From the NCBI GenBank assembly GCA_014526335.1, contig JACTAT010000021.1, positions 4,204,470 to 4,268,469 of the forward strand: 64,000 nucleotides of DNA. Direction: 5' to 3'. Positions 1-14,100 of this stretch are shown in pieces. The number at the start of each line of letters is the position of its first letter. Within the stretch, counting starts at the first letter, position 1. Made by a program: the position numbers and the translations under genes. The notes beneath the pieces were generated by a model. The model had not been told where the DNA came from and ran no database searches. It was given only the letters and a program-made list of their open reading frames with translations. Source of the stretch: Chrysaora quinquecirrha (lineage: Eukaryota; Cnidaria; Scyphozoa; Semaeostomeae; Pelagiidae).

Positions 1-44
1 ATACCAGAGACCTAGAAAAAGATTTTTGCATAGCTACAAAACTA

Positions 45-432
45 CACGATTTCTCATTTATAAGCAACTCATTTATAAGCAACTGAACAGGATTTGAAAA
101 ATTATTAAGAAACTTCAGTTCTGTACAAATGTAATCTTGAGCGACACAAAAAATTTTATCACGAAAATAGAAAGAATAAAGCTCTGTTAAACAATAAAAA
201 CACGCTATTAAAACAAAAGAAATAAAACTCGAAGGAAAGAAGGACGAAGGAAATACTGAGTGACCAAAAATATGACTTCTTTTCTTATTTTACCTTCTTA
301 CATACATAATTGACGAACATTATTTGAATAAAATAAAGCAACTTTTAAGCAACTTTATATCCAGATATTGGCTTAAAAGTAAGAAACTTGAGATTTGACC
401 GAAATCCTAAGTTGCTTATAAAAAAAATCGTG
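45..432. mobile_element. TA-flanked MITE, motif AAGCAACT
   Basis: Flanked by TA on both sides. The ends are CACGATTT and its complement. Motif AAGCAACT/AGTTGCTT occurs twice near the left end, inside, and at the right end. Confidence 0.75.
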
Positions 433-644
433 TACAAATCTGAACCTTGACATAGCTATTATCCTTTAAACATATTTTTGCAAAATTTTGGAACCTGCAT
501 CTCGCAGGGGCTCATAACGGCGCTATTCTTGACGGATACTCGACAAAATATGAAACCTTGGTTCAGCTTCTGTCATCTTTTTCCAAACCTCAACTTTTTG
601 CTACCTTAATTTTTTGCATTGAAAAAAGAGCCTTTTTGTCTTGT

Positions 645-895
645 TGTTGTTGTCATTGTTACTTGATCTTGTGTAGGCTGTTACTTATAGCTTTTTCAGT
701 TAATTTAGGCCTACTATGCACGCCGCGTCCAGGCATGGGACCCCTAGTTTAGCGTCCCTTCCGACGAACAGCAGAGTGAGTTGTTTAGACATCCATCTGG
801 AACGTCACCCATCCAGATGCTGAGCTCACAAGACCAAGCTTAACTTAAGCTGTCTAACGAGAACTGACTGAGAAGCTTGGCCACTCATAAATTCC
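645..895. repeat. Dispersed repeat family, copy 1
   Basis: Shares long stretches (GGCATGGGACCCCTAGTTTA, CCATCCAGATGCTGA) with 12470-12712 and 21745-21895. Non-coding. No terminal repeats were found, so class is unknown. Confidence 0.6.
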
Positions 896-1076
896 CTGTA
901 AAGAAATTTAAGCTGAAATGTCTAGACCTTACAAGCCTCTTCTCGTATTATGAAACTCGTAAATAGCTTCGATTTTTTGCCAACCTGCAGAACCTGAGAG
1001 TTATAACGTTTTCTTGGATGATTCTTAAAGGTGCACCCGTGGTGTGCATGGCTTTTTTGCTAAGATTACCGAAATA

Positions 1077-1431
1077 GAGTGGCAAAGTGAAAAAACAATT
1101 TTTAGAATTTCTCGATTTGCTCTCCATTTTCTGAAAGAGTGTCAAAAATAATGCTTACATGTGCAAAATCAATCAAATACACCAAACATTGGCCGAGATA
1201 TGGCCATTCGAAGAAATGTATTTCAACAGCAAATCACTGGTTCTAAACCTTGTGAACCAGAGTAAGACTACAGCGATTTCCTATTGAAATGTATTTTTTG
1301 GATGGCCATATCTCAGCCAATATTTAATACTTTCGATTGATTTTCGACATTTTTGCATTATTTTTGACGCTCTTCAGAAAACGAAGAGCAAATTAAGAAA
1401 TTGTAAAAATAGTTTTTTCACTTCGCCACTC
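1077..1431. mobile_element. Foldback MITE, TA-flanked, ends GAGTGGC
   Basis: About 80-bp inverted arms (GAGTGGCAAAGTGAAAAAAC on the left, its near complement on the right) flanked by TA. Related to 31470-31851. Confidence 0.75.
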
Positions 1432-2004
1432 TATTAAAACCTCGAAGGGTTTTCGCTTAAAGTCATAAACTAAAAAAAAATTGAAAAAGAAAAAAAAATC
1501 AAAATCAAAATTAAATAATGAGAGAATAGTTGAATTGCCTATTGTGTAGGAATTCAAAAGAGCTGCTTTGATTTCATGCATCTATTTTTGGAGAACCTCC
1601 TTTATCAATGTCTATTGCCTTTAAGTCTGGTTTCAATATCGTCGGGAACGACGAGCACGCTTCAACGTCATTGCTACGGGTAAGCTAACGATAATATGGG
1701 AAGAAGTTTAAAGCTTGTCGCCGTCGGCGGACAGACAGGGGACAAGTTGACATTGGTTCAGCCTTTCTGAAAGACGCCATCGCGTCCCCGTCTTTTCAAT
1801 GTAATGCGAGCATGAATTTTATGGGAGCATGTTGATATGTGGAGAAAACATATAGGAGGATGGAGCATACTTAATAACACGTTTAGATATCATAATTGCG
1901 CGCTGAAATAAACAACCTTGAGGATTTTCCTATGTCCCTGTTGTTAACGATTATATGAGAACGTGAATATCAATGTCACGTCGTGGGCACCAGCTTTTAC
2001 TTAC

Positions 2005-2178
2005 CGTGTAGATATTTTTCCATATAAATAATGTTCCAAGAGAGTGAGATCATCGGCCACCTTTATCGGATACCAAGTTGCTGGAAACTGATCCGGCAAC
2101 ACAACCTGATTGGTTGCTTCGCGCATGAAAACATCTTCAATCAAATTTGAAATCGACTGTCGGTTGGTTTCCATTAGC
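2005..2178 (-). CDS. RASGRF: RASGRF exon 21: start of CDC25 (RasGEF) domain
   Basis: Phase 2 to 2, donor GTAAGT. It ends ADDLTLLEHYLYGKIST, the first CDC25 helix (IAEQLTLLDHLVFKKIP). The catalytic helical hairpin must be encoded beyond the left edge. Confidence 0.9.
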
Positions 2179-5100
2179 CTAAAATTGAAAAACGTTTCCC
2201 GATTGAATCAACGCTGAACATAAACTTATTGAAAGATACTATTATATGCGATTCGTCAATTTTCGTTAACTAGCGAGTCCTAAGTTCCGTTATTCAAAGA
2301 TCTACAAAATTTGCCACTTTCATTCTTTGAGCAATGAACATTTGTTATCGTTTCACGATTTTTATTTTACTATTCATTAGTTGTAAACAATCTATTGCAA
2401 CGAAGAATATGAAATACTACAATGTTATCCCCCCTCTCTGGGTTTTTCCAAACTTCAAACAATAAGTAGATACTGTATGTTTAAGAGTCAGCAACTTTAC
2501 TAAAGCAATCTAAAAAGAACTTTTGCTCAGCAAAATCTATTGGTGCTATTGTAATGAGGGGGGGGGGGGGGGTTATGCAATGAATTATGCAATTTTTCAC
2601 AGAGATCATTGCGTAGAAACAAGAGACTCTTTCTAACAAAAAGTTTGAATTTCAAGCTGCCATTAATTTTCTCTGTGTCTTTTTGAAACAAAATACACAA
2701 TTTCTACCCAAGCAGCGCTCTTGTAGGATGATTTAACAGACCAGTTTTGATTATTTTGGAGTTTCGCTACATTTATTTCTATTATTATTTGGCCTTTACC
2801 TTTCCATACTTTTGACAATTTCCTTTACGACTGGTAGTGTATTGGGGTTTTTCTTTACATCGCTGAAGAAAGCTCGCAGCATTTCTACTAGCTCCGAGTC
2901 TTTCTCAAAATCCTAAAATATCGAATAATATACATTACTAAAAAAGTCACCTAAAAATTAAATCTAAAGTTATCTAAAAAAAATAATCGGTAAACTTAAA
3001 AGATTTCTTCGTCTGACACTCCTCAGAGTATGAACGTCAGAAACAGGCCGAAACAAAAAACGAATGCGGAATTTATACCCACATGCAGATCGAAATACAC
3101 CAATCAGAAAGTCAAGCCGAATTGGCATTGTGTTCCGAACACCAAGTAGTTTGCGGGATACAGCGGGACGACCAATAGAATTAATTGAACTGGCCAAGTC
3201 AGAAAACGAACGCTTTCTATCTACACAGAATCGGCGTTTTGCTTCTGATGTGGACAGATTCCAAAACCCCTTAATGAAACGAAGATCTTACTTTGCCAAT
3301 TATTTGAAAGCAATCCTCGGTGTTATTTCTGACACACTCTGATTTATCAAGCAAGTATTTTCCAATGTCAAAATAGTGTTTAAGGTTATGTGGTTATTTG
3401 GAACAGGGTTGCTCTTTTGCCGTAAATTCTGTTGACGGATATTGTGTTGAAGTGCTGTCTTATCCAACCCCCTAATCTCTGGGAAGTGGAGAAGTACGAC
3501 CGCAATTTTTAAGTTCTATAAAATTACTGTTCTATTTTATATTCGCTATTTCTAATTAGCATAATTAGTTAATTAATTAAAGCGATGGTTTTGTAACAAC
3601 CAACCTTTTCGAGATGTTTGAAATATGAGTTTCAATGCAGTCAAAATCTTTACGCTTAGAGTGGGCGATAGTTGAAGATAAGTGTTAAGTTGGATTTAAA
3701 TACGAAAATAACAAGCTGAAGACGTTTGTATAATTTGATCAAATTCACAGTCAAATTAAACATTAATACTAACCTGATAATGTTTCGAAACCCAATGCTT
3801 CATAATGTTGAGAATTTTCAATGGTGCTCTGTTTGGTAATATGGCTCTCATTGAGACACGGCTTGCCTCCCGCGAGAAGTCATGCGAGTTCGCTCGTTGC
3901 TTTTCATTTTGTTCCTTGTCTAGCTTTAACGTGACATGCTTTCCTTTCTTTGTCTTCGGTGACGATTTCTCTTTCAAATTTCCTTCACTGATACTTTCTT
4001 TGATGCTGACATCTTCTACCATAGATATTGAGCAAAGACTTCTGGTATCCTCATCACCTAGAAATGAACTGTTGCCAAGAGAACGGCCTTTGTGCATTGC
4101 GTCATGCTCGTCATTTTGCGAGAAACCCGGATGAATCATCTCCGACTTGGAACGCTTCATTCCGGCGTTTTTAGAGGGCTTCGGAGTTTTGGAAAAAGTG
4201 AAGATCTTCTTCTTAGGACTATCTGGTGGTGTATTCTTTGATTTGCCACGAGGGAATGGTGAACTGATCGCGGATCTCAATGACTTTTTCATTGATGTTG
4301 GCGTTGGAGGTTTCTCTGGCTTTTCTTCCTCATCGAAAATAAACGACCGTCTATCGTCAGTTTGTGACCCATTGCTACTCGATGACGAAGGAGATCGACT
4401 CATTTTCAATTCTCTTTCTTTTTCTTTTAATTTATCCTTTTTGTTTTTCTTCTTATTTTGATGTAACGTAGAGTTCGGACTGTCCGTTATTCCAAGCCAC
4501 TTAGAAAGATCTTTTCCTTGTTTCATCTTAGGTAAGACTGTAGGTAATGAAGCCCTATGCTCGTTCATGTGTTTACGAACAAGCATTCGTTGTTTCAAAT
4601 CAACATGAAGTTCATTTATATCCACAATACCATTTGCTGTTATTTGCTCTTCCACATCAATTCCTCTCTCATGGCTTTGCCCAGCAATTTCAACATTGAC
4701 ATGAGACTCCGAATCCTCAGGGTCAGCTTCAAGATTATATTCAACAAAGTTCTCTATTTCCTCTTTGTTTGTTTCAGTCTGTTGCCTATCATCAGTCGTG
4801 GATTCAACTAACGTTTCAAGGCGCTGGTCATATGCTTCATCAGAACACAAGGAATTAACCGATTGCTCGCTCTCAGTTCTCGATAGATTCATCTTCGAGC
4901 TTTCGGTGACATCATTGTCCTTACGATTTTCTGATATGGGTGCTTCGCCTCTCTTTATCGTACCTTGATAGCCTTTGTTCATGAACGAGGCAGGCGATGT
5001 TTTTCGGCGTGACGAATGATCGTCCTCGGTTTTATCGCTTACTGAACCACTCTCCTGTGATAAACTTCGAGGCTTTTGAATATTCTTATTTGCATCGACA

Positions 5101-8100
5101 AGTGGACTATCGTACCTAAGAAAGTTGACGATATTGTCATTTCGAAATTGTTACTACTTGCTCGAAAGCTGACATAAATCAACAATACTGTGTCATTATC
5201 ATGTTATTAGTCTGTTATAAGTAGAAAGCAGTAACGACAGCAAGCTACAAAACAAAGACCGCAAAGAAAAACTACAGAGAAGGGTTGGTACAGCACAGGG
5301 TTGGGTTTCACATTTATACACCTTTCAAACCCAAAGCCTCAAGGATTTCTCACACACAAATTTTGATCAAAGGTTCAGATTGAGTACTTAAACTGCAGTG
5401 TTAAGGCAAATATTTTTTGCTCCTAGTGTAAACTATGATAATTTTATGACAATTAAAAGTTTAAAAAATTAGAAAGGATTTGACAATGAAAAATTGTTTG
5501 GGGTGAAATTTTACACCCTCAGTCATTTCTCCCGGCTAAATCCTTTATAAATTTTCAAACTTTTTATCCCTATGAAGATCAAAATTCTGAGGGCTAGAAG
5601 CGCAAAAATTTGCCTCAACACTAAAATTTAGGTGATGAATTTAAATCTTAAGTCCTACAGTTTCTGTGACAAAATTTTGCAATTTTGAAAACGCGACTCA
5701 ACGTTGAAAAGTTGTAGGGGAGGGGTGGTTTGCTAGTCAACTTAACCCACAATCACATAGGGTTGACTTAGCTGTCATGGATAAAACGCTGGCAAATGTT
5801 TATCCTTGGCGTTCGTTGATTCTATGAATATAGTCCGCATATTGATAAGAAATGTATCAGATAAATATATTCGAACTTATCAAGGCTGTTTCTGACACTG
5901 TATTAGACATGATAGTCACGACCTATCATGACAAGCCTTTGATATGTAGTAGGACAACGTTTCAAGAGAGATGGAAGGCGATGATAGGAGACAGATCTCT
6001 CCCGAAACGTTGCCCTACTAGATATCAAAGGCTTGTCATGATAAGTGGTGACTATCAAGAATGAATCATTAGCTAACTCGAAGTGACTAATCAGTTATGT
6101 AGCAGTTGACCTGAGAGAACTCTTAAATCAACATTGAGGCTCTTTGCCATTAAACTGATGGTCGTTTAAGGTACCGATACAAAAAATGATAAAGCCATGA
6201 GGCACCAAGTCTCTAAATTGATACAGTATAATCCAGTTATAACGTACTTTCGGAAATAACGTAACATACTAATTGTTCCAGGAGCAAGAAAACAAAACAA
6301 AATACCCTGCCTGAAACGTACTTGTTACGTACCAAATACTACAGTACGTTAGGTACGGTCGTTAACGAGGTTATTGTAGTCATACAGCCATTACGCACCC
6401 ATTCGTAAGACTGATAGTCAAAAGGTACCCACTTCAAAAAATGATATTGTAATTAGGCACCCAATCCTAAGATTAATACTCATAAAGTACCGATTTTCAA
6501 AATACATAACAATACAAACGGAATCATACCAGATATCAATTAAAATAGTTCAGCTTACCATTGTGTTCTACTTTGACGCCTTGTTAAAGTCGTGAAATTA
6601 ACAACATCAGTTGGCAAGAGTGGCGATAACGAGTCATAATCATCGAATGATGACATACTTGATGACGTACTCATGATGCTTGACGTTCTGTCACGTGAAC
6701 CTTGGTACGATAAACTTCTTCCAAGTGCTGTGAAACAAAAATTCAAGAAATTTGTCCCAAGAACTATGGTCCTTAACAGATCTTCTTAAAATACTGGCTT
6801 CGTTTACACGAGAGAAAATGGATCAGATCTAAAGTGGATCGGAAACCGTAGTTTTAGCTTGGTAGGGATAGGCCTTCCAATTACACGAGGCAAAGATTCG
6901 ATCAACTATTGGGTCCATCCATTCAACGCGTGCGTGCATAATTAATATTTCTATAATAATTTTCAAAGAGAGGCATTTTTGGATCGAATCCACCTATTTG
7001 CACGATGCAAAAGTAGATCGGATCTAAACTTATGGAGCAATAACTGTGTTGTTACCTGTTTTGGAACAATAACGCTATGGCCTATCAAAGAAACTGCCAA
7101 GAAACTTTCAGCAAAAAAATTCTCAAATAATTAAGAAACCTTTTGTACTGAAAATATCTTAGTTTCTTAAAAAAAAAATGTATTCCATCATTGTCTATTG
7201 TTCTGATGTCCTTTATAGTATTGTCACTAACCTGCACTTGTTTTCCTTTGAACAACATTACTGTTTTCCGATGGTTCTTCGTTGGCTGTCTCAGCAATTT
7301 TGTTGCCATTTCTTTCATCTTCAAGTTGCTGATAGAAATTGATCAAGGCTTGCAATACAAACTTTCCCGTTGTAAAATACCGATATGTTACCAAAAACGT
7401 ATCAGTGAAATCGGTTCCTGGAAGACGGGGGTCGACCAGCCTCTCAATCAATCTATCGAGACTTGCATACAGGATCTGAAAAATAACAGATAAAAATGGC
7501 ATTTGCATGTAAAATATGCTGTAGAAGAACACTGATGGTAAATTCACAATAGCACTGTTTTAAAAATCAGCTGAAAAATGTTGAAGAAACCCAAATTTTT
7601 AAAAACGCGAGACATATGCGGGGCGCACACAGAACGGTAGAGACATGATGAATCATTTTGACAGATGGTATCTTAAAATTTCCAGATTTTGAGTACTGAA
7701 AGTTTCTTAAGAGTTTCTTGAAAGTCCATGTTGGCAACATAGTTATTCTGTCTGAATGATGTTCTAAACCCATTTATTGATCATATTTGAATGCATATGG
7801 ATTTCCAGTTTGCCTGCTTGTCACAGAAATGCTTTATCGCAGACGAAACATGGGAAATAAAAGACGATTTTTCACTATCTGAGGTGAAATGTTTCCTACG
7901 CAAAAAGATTCCAGTTCTGGAGTTCTTAAATTTTTGGCCATTCGAGAGTCAGGGTTTGTTATAAAGAGTTTCTCATAAAAAAATACGTGTGTCGCAATAT
8001 AAATTTTGTTTCTAAACAACGCCTTGACATAGGATATGTTATGATGGGACATGTAAGAAACGAATAATTTCTAACACAAGATTTGTAAAAACCTGAGGAA

Positions 8101-11100
8101 GATTATTTGATCCCATCCTTTCGGCATATTTTATATCGTCAGCATCTGTTGTTAGTCTCAAATCATCCCTGAAAAAAAAATAATAAAATAATTCGCTACA
8201 TTCAGTCTCAAAGAGGTTTCCAATCATTCATTTTGGAAATTTGGTTAGAATGATATTGAAGAAGGGAATTTGGTTAGAATACCTTAAAGTCGCTAGCATA
8301 TTCAAAGTGGTAACGTTGGCTAAACTAACGTTTTACGAGAATCGTCCGTTACATTTGGAATATCAGGGATACAGTTGTCAACCGCTATCTCGAACTGTCA
8401 ACGGGAAACTGGAATTTTTTCGAGATAGCGAATATTCGAAATAAAAGATGCTCCATACCAAATATAAGAAATTTATAATTTCTGAGCGAGGAAAGAAATC
8501 AAGATTTAAATGCAAGGTGAGTGACTGATCCAAAATTTTATCAAAGAAGTTAATTATTTCGCAAAATAGGATTCCAGGGTCATCTGCTTTCTGGATTATT
8601 TCATCCCCACAATATCGTTGAACTCCGCACGTTAAAACATCTCCGCATGCTAAAACAGGCAGAGATTTTAGCCACACCTCACTGGGTGGGAAGAGCTACT
8701 CTCTACTAGAAATTTCCTGCCAAGCTATTGTACCCACTTCTCTATCAATAAATCACGATCGATTAAACTTTTTTCCCGAAAGCAGCATGGTAAGACTCTG
8801 ATACTGTGTTAGACCCTGATCCTTGGTGGCTTCTGAGCTTTATCTACTTGAAACATTGGCAGTGCATCACCTATGTCTGCTGCTATTTCTGCTAGACGAA
8901 CTTATGAACATACTTTCGGCCTGTCTCTTCATCCATTTCAGGAAAAAATTTAGTAAAGTTCGAGATACTCGAAGCAACAACTTTGCTAAGACTTGACTCT
9001 GACATAGGATAATATTTGCTTGGTCAACAAGATTGTGCCAAAAATTACAGCAAAGATTGGATCTGAACAAATGCCAGAACAAGATGACCCTTTCACTAAG
9101 GAACTCTGGAACCGATCTGTATCAAAGCCAAAAAATCGGTGTTGTATAGACAATCGATCGATTCGAGTTAGAGAGAGCGCTTTCGCAACTGACTCCAGAT
9201 AGAGTCTTATTGGATATCTCATGCAGTTCTGTAAGCAACTTGCTGTGAAAACTTAACGCCATCAAGCTTCATAGTTCAGAGGGAAAATCTCAATTTTGCA
9301 ATTTGAAATAGAACGAAACTGTATATGCAGATATTTTCCGTGCATTTAACCTGAGCCTGTAGAGTTATATTTTTCATGGTCAAATTTCAGCGTGGAATCT
9401 TACAAACATAACCAACAAATACAGCTATACGAGCTATACGTACTTTATTTCTTCGAATAAGAGACCTCTATCGAATAAGCGCCCCCTTTAGATTAAGCTG
9501 CCCAACCTCGTCCCCAGGTCCCAAATCGAATTTCCTCAAATCTCTCAACCGTCAAATCGATTTTGGCCCTGGTACCGGCCACAAAATCTGCCAAAATACT
9601 GGCAATTTTGGCCTAGGCATCAAAACAATATGTCGATTCCGAAAGCAGATGTTCTTAGAAAGGAAATGCAAAGAATTTCATTGATACCTGTAAGGTAAGA
9701 TACAATATCTCATGTAGCATCATTTTTTTGGTTTTTATACATGTTTTTCGCACAGTTTTCGGCCTATTTTGGTGTGAAATTTTGAGGAAACTGTGACGTC
9801 ACTTAAAGTCTCTATTGTTTGAACAGCCAATCAAATTGCGAATAGATAAGGCCGATACCAGGATCGAATATGGACAGCGGAGTTTCACGTAGAGGCCTAT
9901 TCACCCTGGGGAAGAGGTTCTAAGCTGCCTATTAGATTGGTCCCTGACATCCCTTTGAATAGTGTATGTGCAAGCTCTTGACGAAATGAATGGAGAGACA
10001 CTTTTTGCCAGTTGCTGAAAATCTTACTTATTTTCAGAACGTTAATTTGGTCAAAAATTTTCAAATAATAGCTACTCTTTGAGACGGGTATTTAAATAAG
10101 AGCTCCGGGCGTTTAATGCGTTTAATTGAAGACCCTTAGAGCGTACTAAAATTAGCATACTGAAAATGAACTCACTTTATAGACGTAGTTCGGAATGACA
10201 ATGGAGTCTTTGGTGAGGGCTTTAAAGAAGAATCTTGTTGTTCAACATCATTTTGCTTATTCTGATCTTCATTCTGAAAATCTTCGTCTTCTTCGTCTGG
10301 ATCTTCCAAAGACAAGCTATATATACACTGTAAAAGTAAAAGTCTATATGTTTTGTAGGTGTTTACTCTATTTGGAGATGGCGGAAATTTCGAGTAAGAA
10401 AATTGGAGTGTTATCATTTGCATCTTAACCCCCACTGTACTGATGATACCCCTCCACTGTACTGAATATCCTCCACTGTACTGAATATCCTCCACTGTAC
10501 TGCACATACATTATCCGGGTTGAAAAAACTCTTATTTCCTTGAGAGTTTGTTCGTTTTTAATAATAAAAATTTTAAAAATATATATGAAAAATACTTCAT
10601 AGTATGCAATGACTTAATGTAATGTGTACGGCTTTTATATTTTTAGCTTGTTTAACTAAATTCTAGTTAACCACTGTTGAAAGTGTTTTCGTGAATTTTT
10701 TTATAAAAACATAGAATTTTTTGTAATTTATCTTGAAAGCGTATTGATTTCTCGATAATAATATAAACTTTATAAACAACGGTCTAATTTTCTTTCTTTT
10801 TCACTTCTCTGGCCTTTTCTAGGTTAAGTTTGACTCGAACTGACTACACTCTTTTTTTGTAAGAATACTATAAATTTTGTCAAGCCTCAATATTCTTAAG
10901 AAATTTTCGTTTTGAGCCTGAATATATTCTTAAAGTATTCTTATTTCTTCAAACCTGATATGGTTTCAGGGGAACATAGTTAAAAGAAAAATTATCTCAT
11001 TACGAGGAAATGGTGGAGAGAAAGAAAATTCAACTATTATAACAATAAGAATGTTGTTAGCAATCTTAAAGTCTCGTTTTAACATTGCAAGACAGGCAAC

Positions 11101-14100
11101 TCTGAAAAATTAGACACAAATATGCGAGCTGAGGTTGAGCATATTCTTACAATATTCTTAAAAATTGGATGATTCTGAGCCTCAATATTCTTATAAACAA
11201 TATTCTTGTAAAAAAAAAGAGTGTACAATTTTTTGTAATTTGTCTTGAAAGCGTATTGATTTCTCGATAATAATATAAACTTTATAAACAACGGTCTTAA
11301 TTTCGTTCTTTTTCACTTCTCTGGCCTTTTCTAGGTAAGTTTGACTCGAACTGACTTAATATATTTTAGCACATACAGAAGTGTACGAGTTAATACTCTG
11401 ATATGTTTTTGGGTTTACTTTTTAGGAATTGTGTATAAATATGGGTAGGCATTTCGTTTCTTTGGTGGCACGTCCCTATCCGAAATTAGGTTAAATACCT
11501 TCTACCCGGGGTTAGGAAAGCAAATTTTTTATCTGTATGGCAAAATACCAAAATGAAGAAATATTTACCTGACTAATATCAGATGTCCATATGGCCTTAT
11601 CAGTAGGCCTAGCAGCCATCAAAGTAACATCGAAACAAACCAACTTGCTTTGAACTTGAAGTGTGAAGGCCAAATGTCGACTTTTTTGTGGTACACCTAA
11701 AGAAAAAGAAACATGATTAAATCGAAAGAAAATGCAAGTGGATTGCATATTGAATTATGAAGATATTTAACGTTCTGACCGCAACCATACCAGATTATTA
11801 CAGAAAAGTGTGCATTGTTATTTCGCGGTTACATAGAATGAATAGCACGTACTTCAGTTACTTACACAGTTACAGAAACGCAACGGGCAACACCTATTTT
11901 TTTCGAAAAAGCGCCCAGTTCCAATAAAGTGGCTTCCTAGGATGGATACTACGCACTACTGTGGTGGGTTATTATACTTGATGCTGTGGTATTTTTGCGT
12001 ACTGTGGTGGATGTTAAGGTATTTTTCTTACTTGATCTATAGATAGATAGGCTTCATAGGATGGATAAGCACTACTGTGGTGGGTTTTATGCTTGATGTC
12101 GTGGTATTTTTTGCGTACTGTGGTGGATGTTGAGGTTTTATTCTTACGGGATCTGTAGATTTTGCAATGATTTCGTATCAACCAAAGTATGCAAAAATAC
12201 CACCACATCAAGCACACAGCCAATTGGCATGCCCACCACAATACGCAAAATATACCACCACAGTAGTGCGTATCCACCAATGCAGTGCTTGTACAAGTAG
12301 TAGAAGATGTAGTAGATTCGCTAGCGCGTGCGTACTGAAAAAATAGCAGAAACTGAAATTAGGGCTTCAGATAACTGCAACACTTGAAATGAATAAAATA
12401 CCTTACATACCAATATGAGATGAAGGAATTCCTTATAGACCATAACCGTAATGCACTTAGCTTTGTTGTTCGCAACTTGTTGTTGTTACTTTAATTTGGG
12501 TAGGCTGTTACTTCTAGCTTTTTCAGCTAATTTAGGCCTACTATGCATGCCACATCCAGGCATGGGACCCCTAGTTTAACGTCCCTTCCGAAGGATGGCA
12601 GAGCGAGTCATCCATCTGGAAAGTCAAGTCACCCATCCAGATGCTGACATCACACGAACAAGGTCAACTCCAGCTGTCTAACGAGAACTGACTGAGAAGC
12701 TTGGCCACCCACTCCATTTTCACATGTCCAAAAAAAATAGATGTCAAGAAATCATGATGCTCGGAAATGTTATGATAATATGATATCAAATATCCCATAA
12801 AAATTTTTAATTACCTTCGTCATCGACATCTTCGATTAAGGTTGTATACTTCAAAGGAATTTTACCACATATCTACCAAGAAAAACGTTATGCAAGTCAA
12901 AACTTATCGTGAAAGATCTCCATAATACACACCTTTTTTATAAGAAACTAAGCTCTGAGCCATATATATAGTAGGGTTTCTTAACTTTGAGCACCATTGG
13001 TATAGTAAAAGCTTCTTGCAGAGTTTCTTCTCAAAAATCGAAATGGCGAAAATTTCGTAAAATGAGGGCCAAATGTGAAGTATCGTGTTCTTAGCAGTGA
13101 AAATATGAAAATTTTCCGAAATAGACCCTAAGTATGATAGTTTTTGGGGATGATTTTTACACAGAACACATGTGTTAAATAGATTGCTGATTCAAAAGAA
13201 GAAAGATTTTCTTAGTTTCTATTTTACTTCTAAGTCAATATAGAAGAGTTTCTTGATTTCTTGGTTGCCTTCAAATTTGAGAATAGCAAGAAAAATTCAG
13301 CTACTTCTTTCTGTTTTTACTCATTCTGTTTTTGTTGAAAATTCAATTTCGTTACGAATCTCAATCACTTGATCCTGCCATCTGCATTTGTATGACAATA
13401 AACAAGCGTAAGAAGTACGAAAATGCTTGAAACAAGGGCAACGAGATTTTTACGATTTTTGTGTCAAAATGGCATTAATTCGGGAAATCTTCCAGAGTAG
13501 AAGATCAGCTGTAAATTATCTTGGCCTCGATAATACTAGATCATGCTAGACAGATGTACAAGAAAAATAAAGCCGAAACCAGCAATCAGAACATTAACAG
13601 AGCAATAATAATTTCAATTTCATTGCATATTAATGGCGGTAAACTTCTTTAAAGAACTAGAAAACCGTGAATAACAAGGTCCTTGTCTATGCTGAGCCAA
13701 AATATGATAACTTAACAGATTCAGCATGCGGCAAAATTCCACCATCTGTCTATTTCAATTAACAGAGTTGCATTTTTCCCGAAGATCCTATTGACAAAAG
13801 TCTTATTTCGCAGAGTCTATTGTATCAAGACGTACTTATGCAGATGCGATAGTTTTTAATTGCTTTGACCTAGGAGCTAACATTGCTGTTTTTCAGACTT
13901 TAGATCTCGAAACAAAATGTTCTTTTTTATAAGAAACTAAATATAAATACGGCACTGAAAGTTTCTTAAAGGGCCTTTGCGAGTTTTGACATTATTTTGA
14001 TATCAAGGCGTAGCGTATCAGATTTCGAAACAAAATACACGTTTTTCAAATATGATATCATTTCCTGGACCAAAATTGCCAAAAACTATACCCCGGGCTA

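Larger units (their letters stand above)
1..2004. other. RASGRF intron, 3' side cut by window edge
   Basis: No coding exon could be found on either strand. Contains a 388-bp TA-flanked MITE, a copy of a dispersed repeat (645-895) and a foldback MITE (1077-1431). The rest, 1432-2004, shows no recognisable feature. Confidence 0.6.

Noticed and set aside
3805..4968. Several plus-strand ORFs of 67-109 codons
   Set aside because: Antisense shadows of RASGRF exon 19.
12928..13970. Further TA-flanked MITE beginning CACACCTTTTTT
   Set aside because: The left end is clear but no matching right end was found, so it was not listed as an element.
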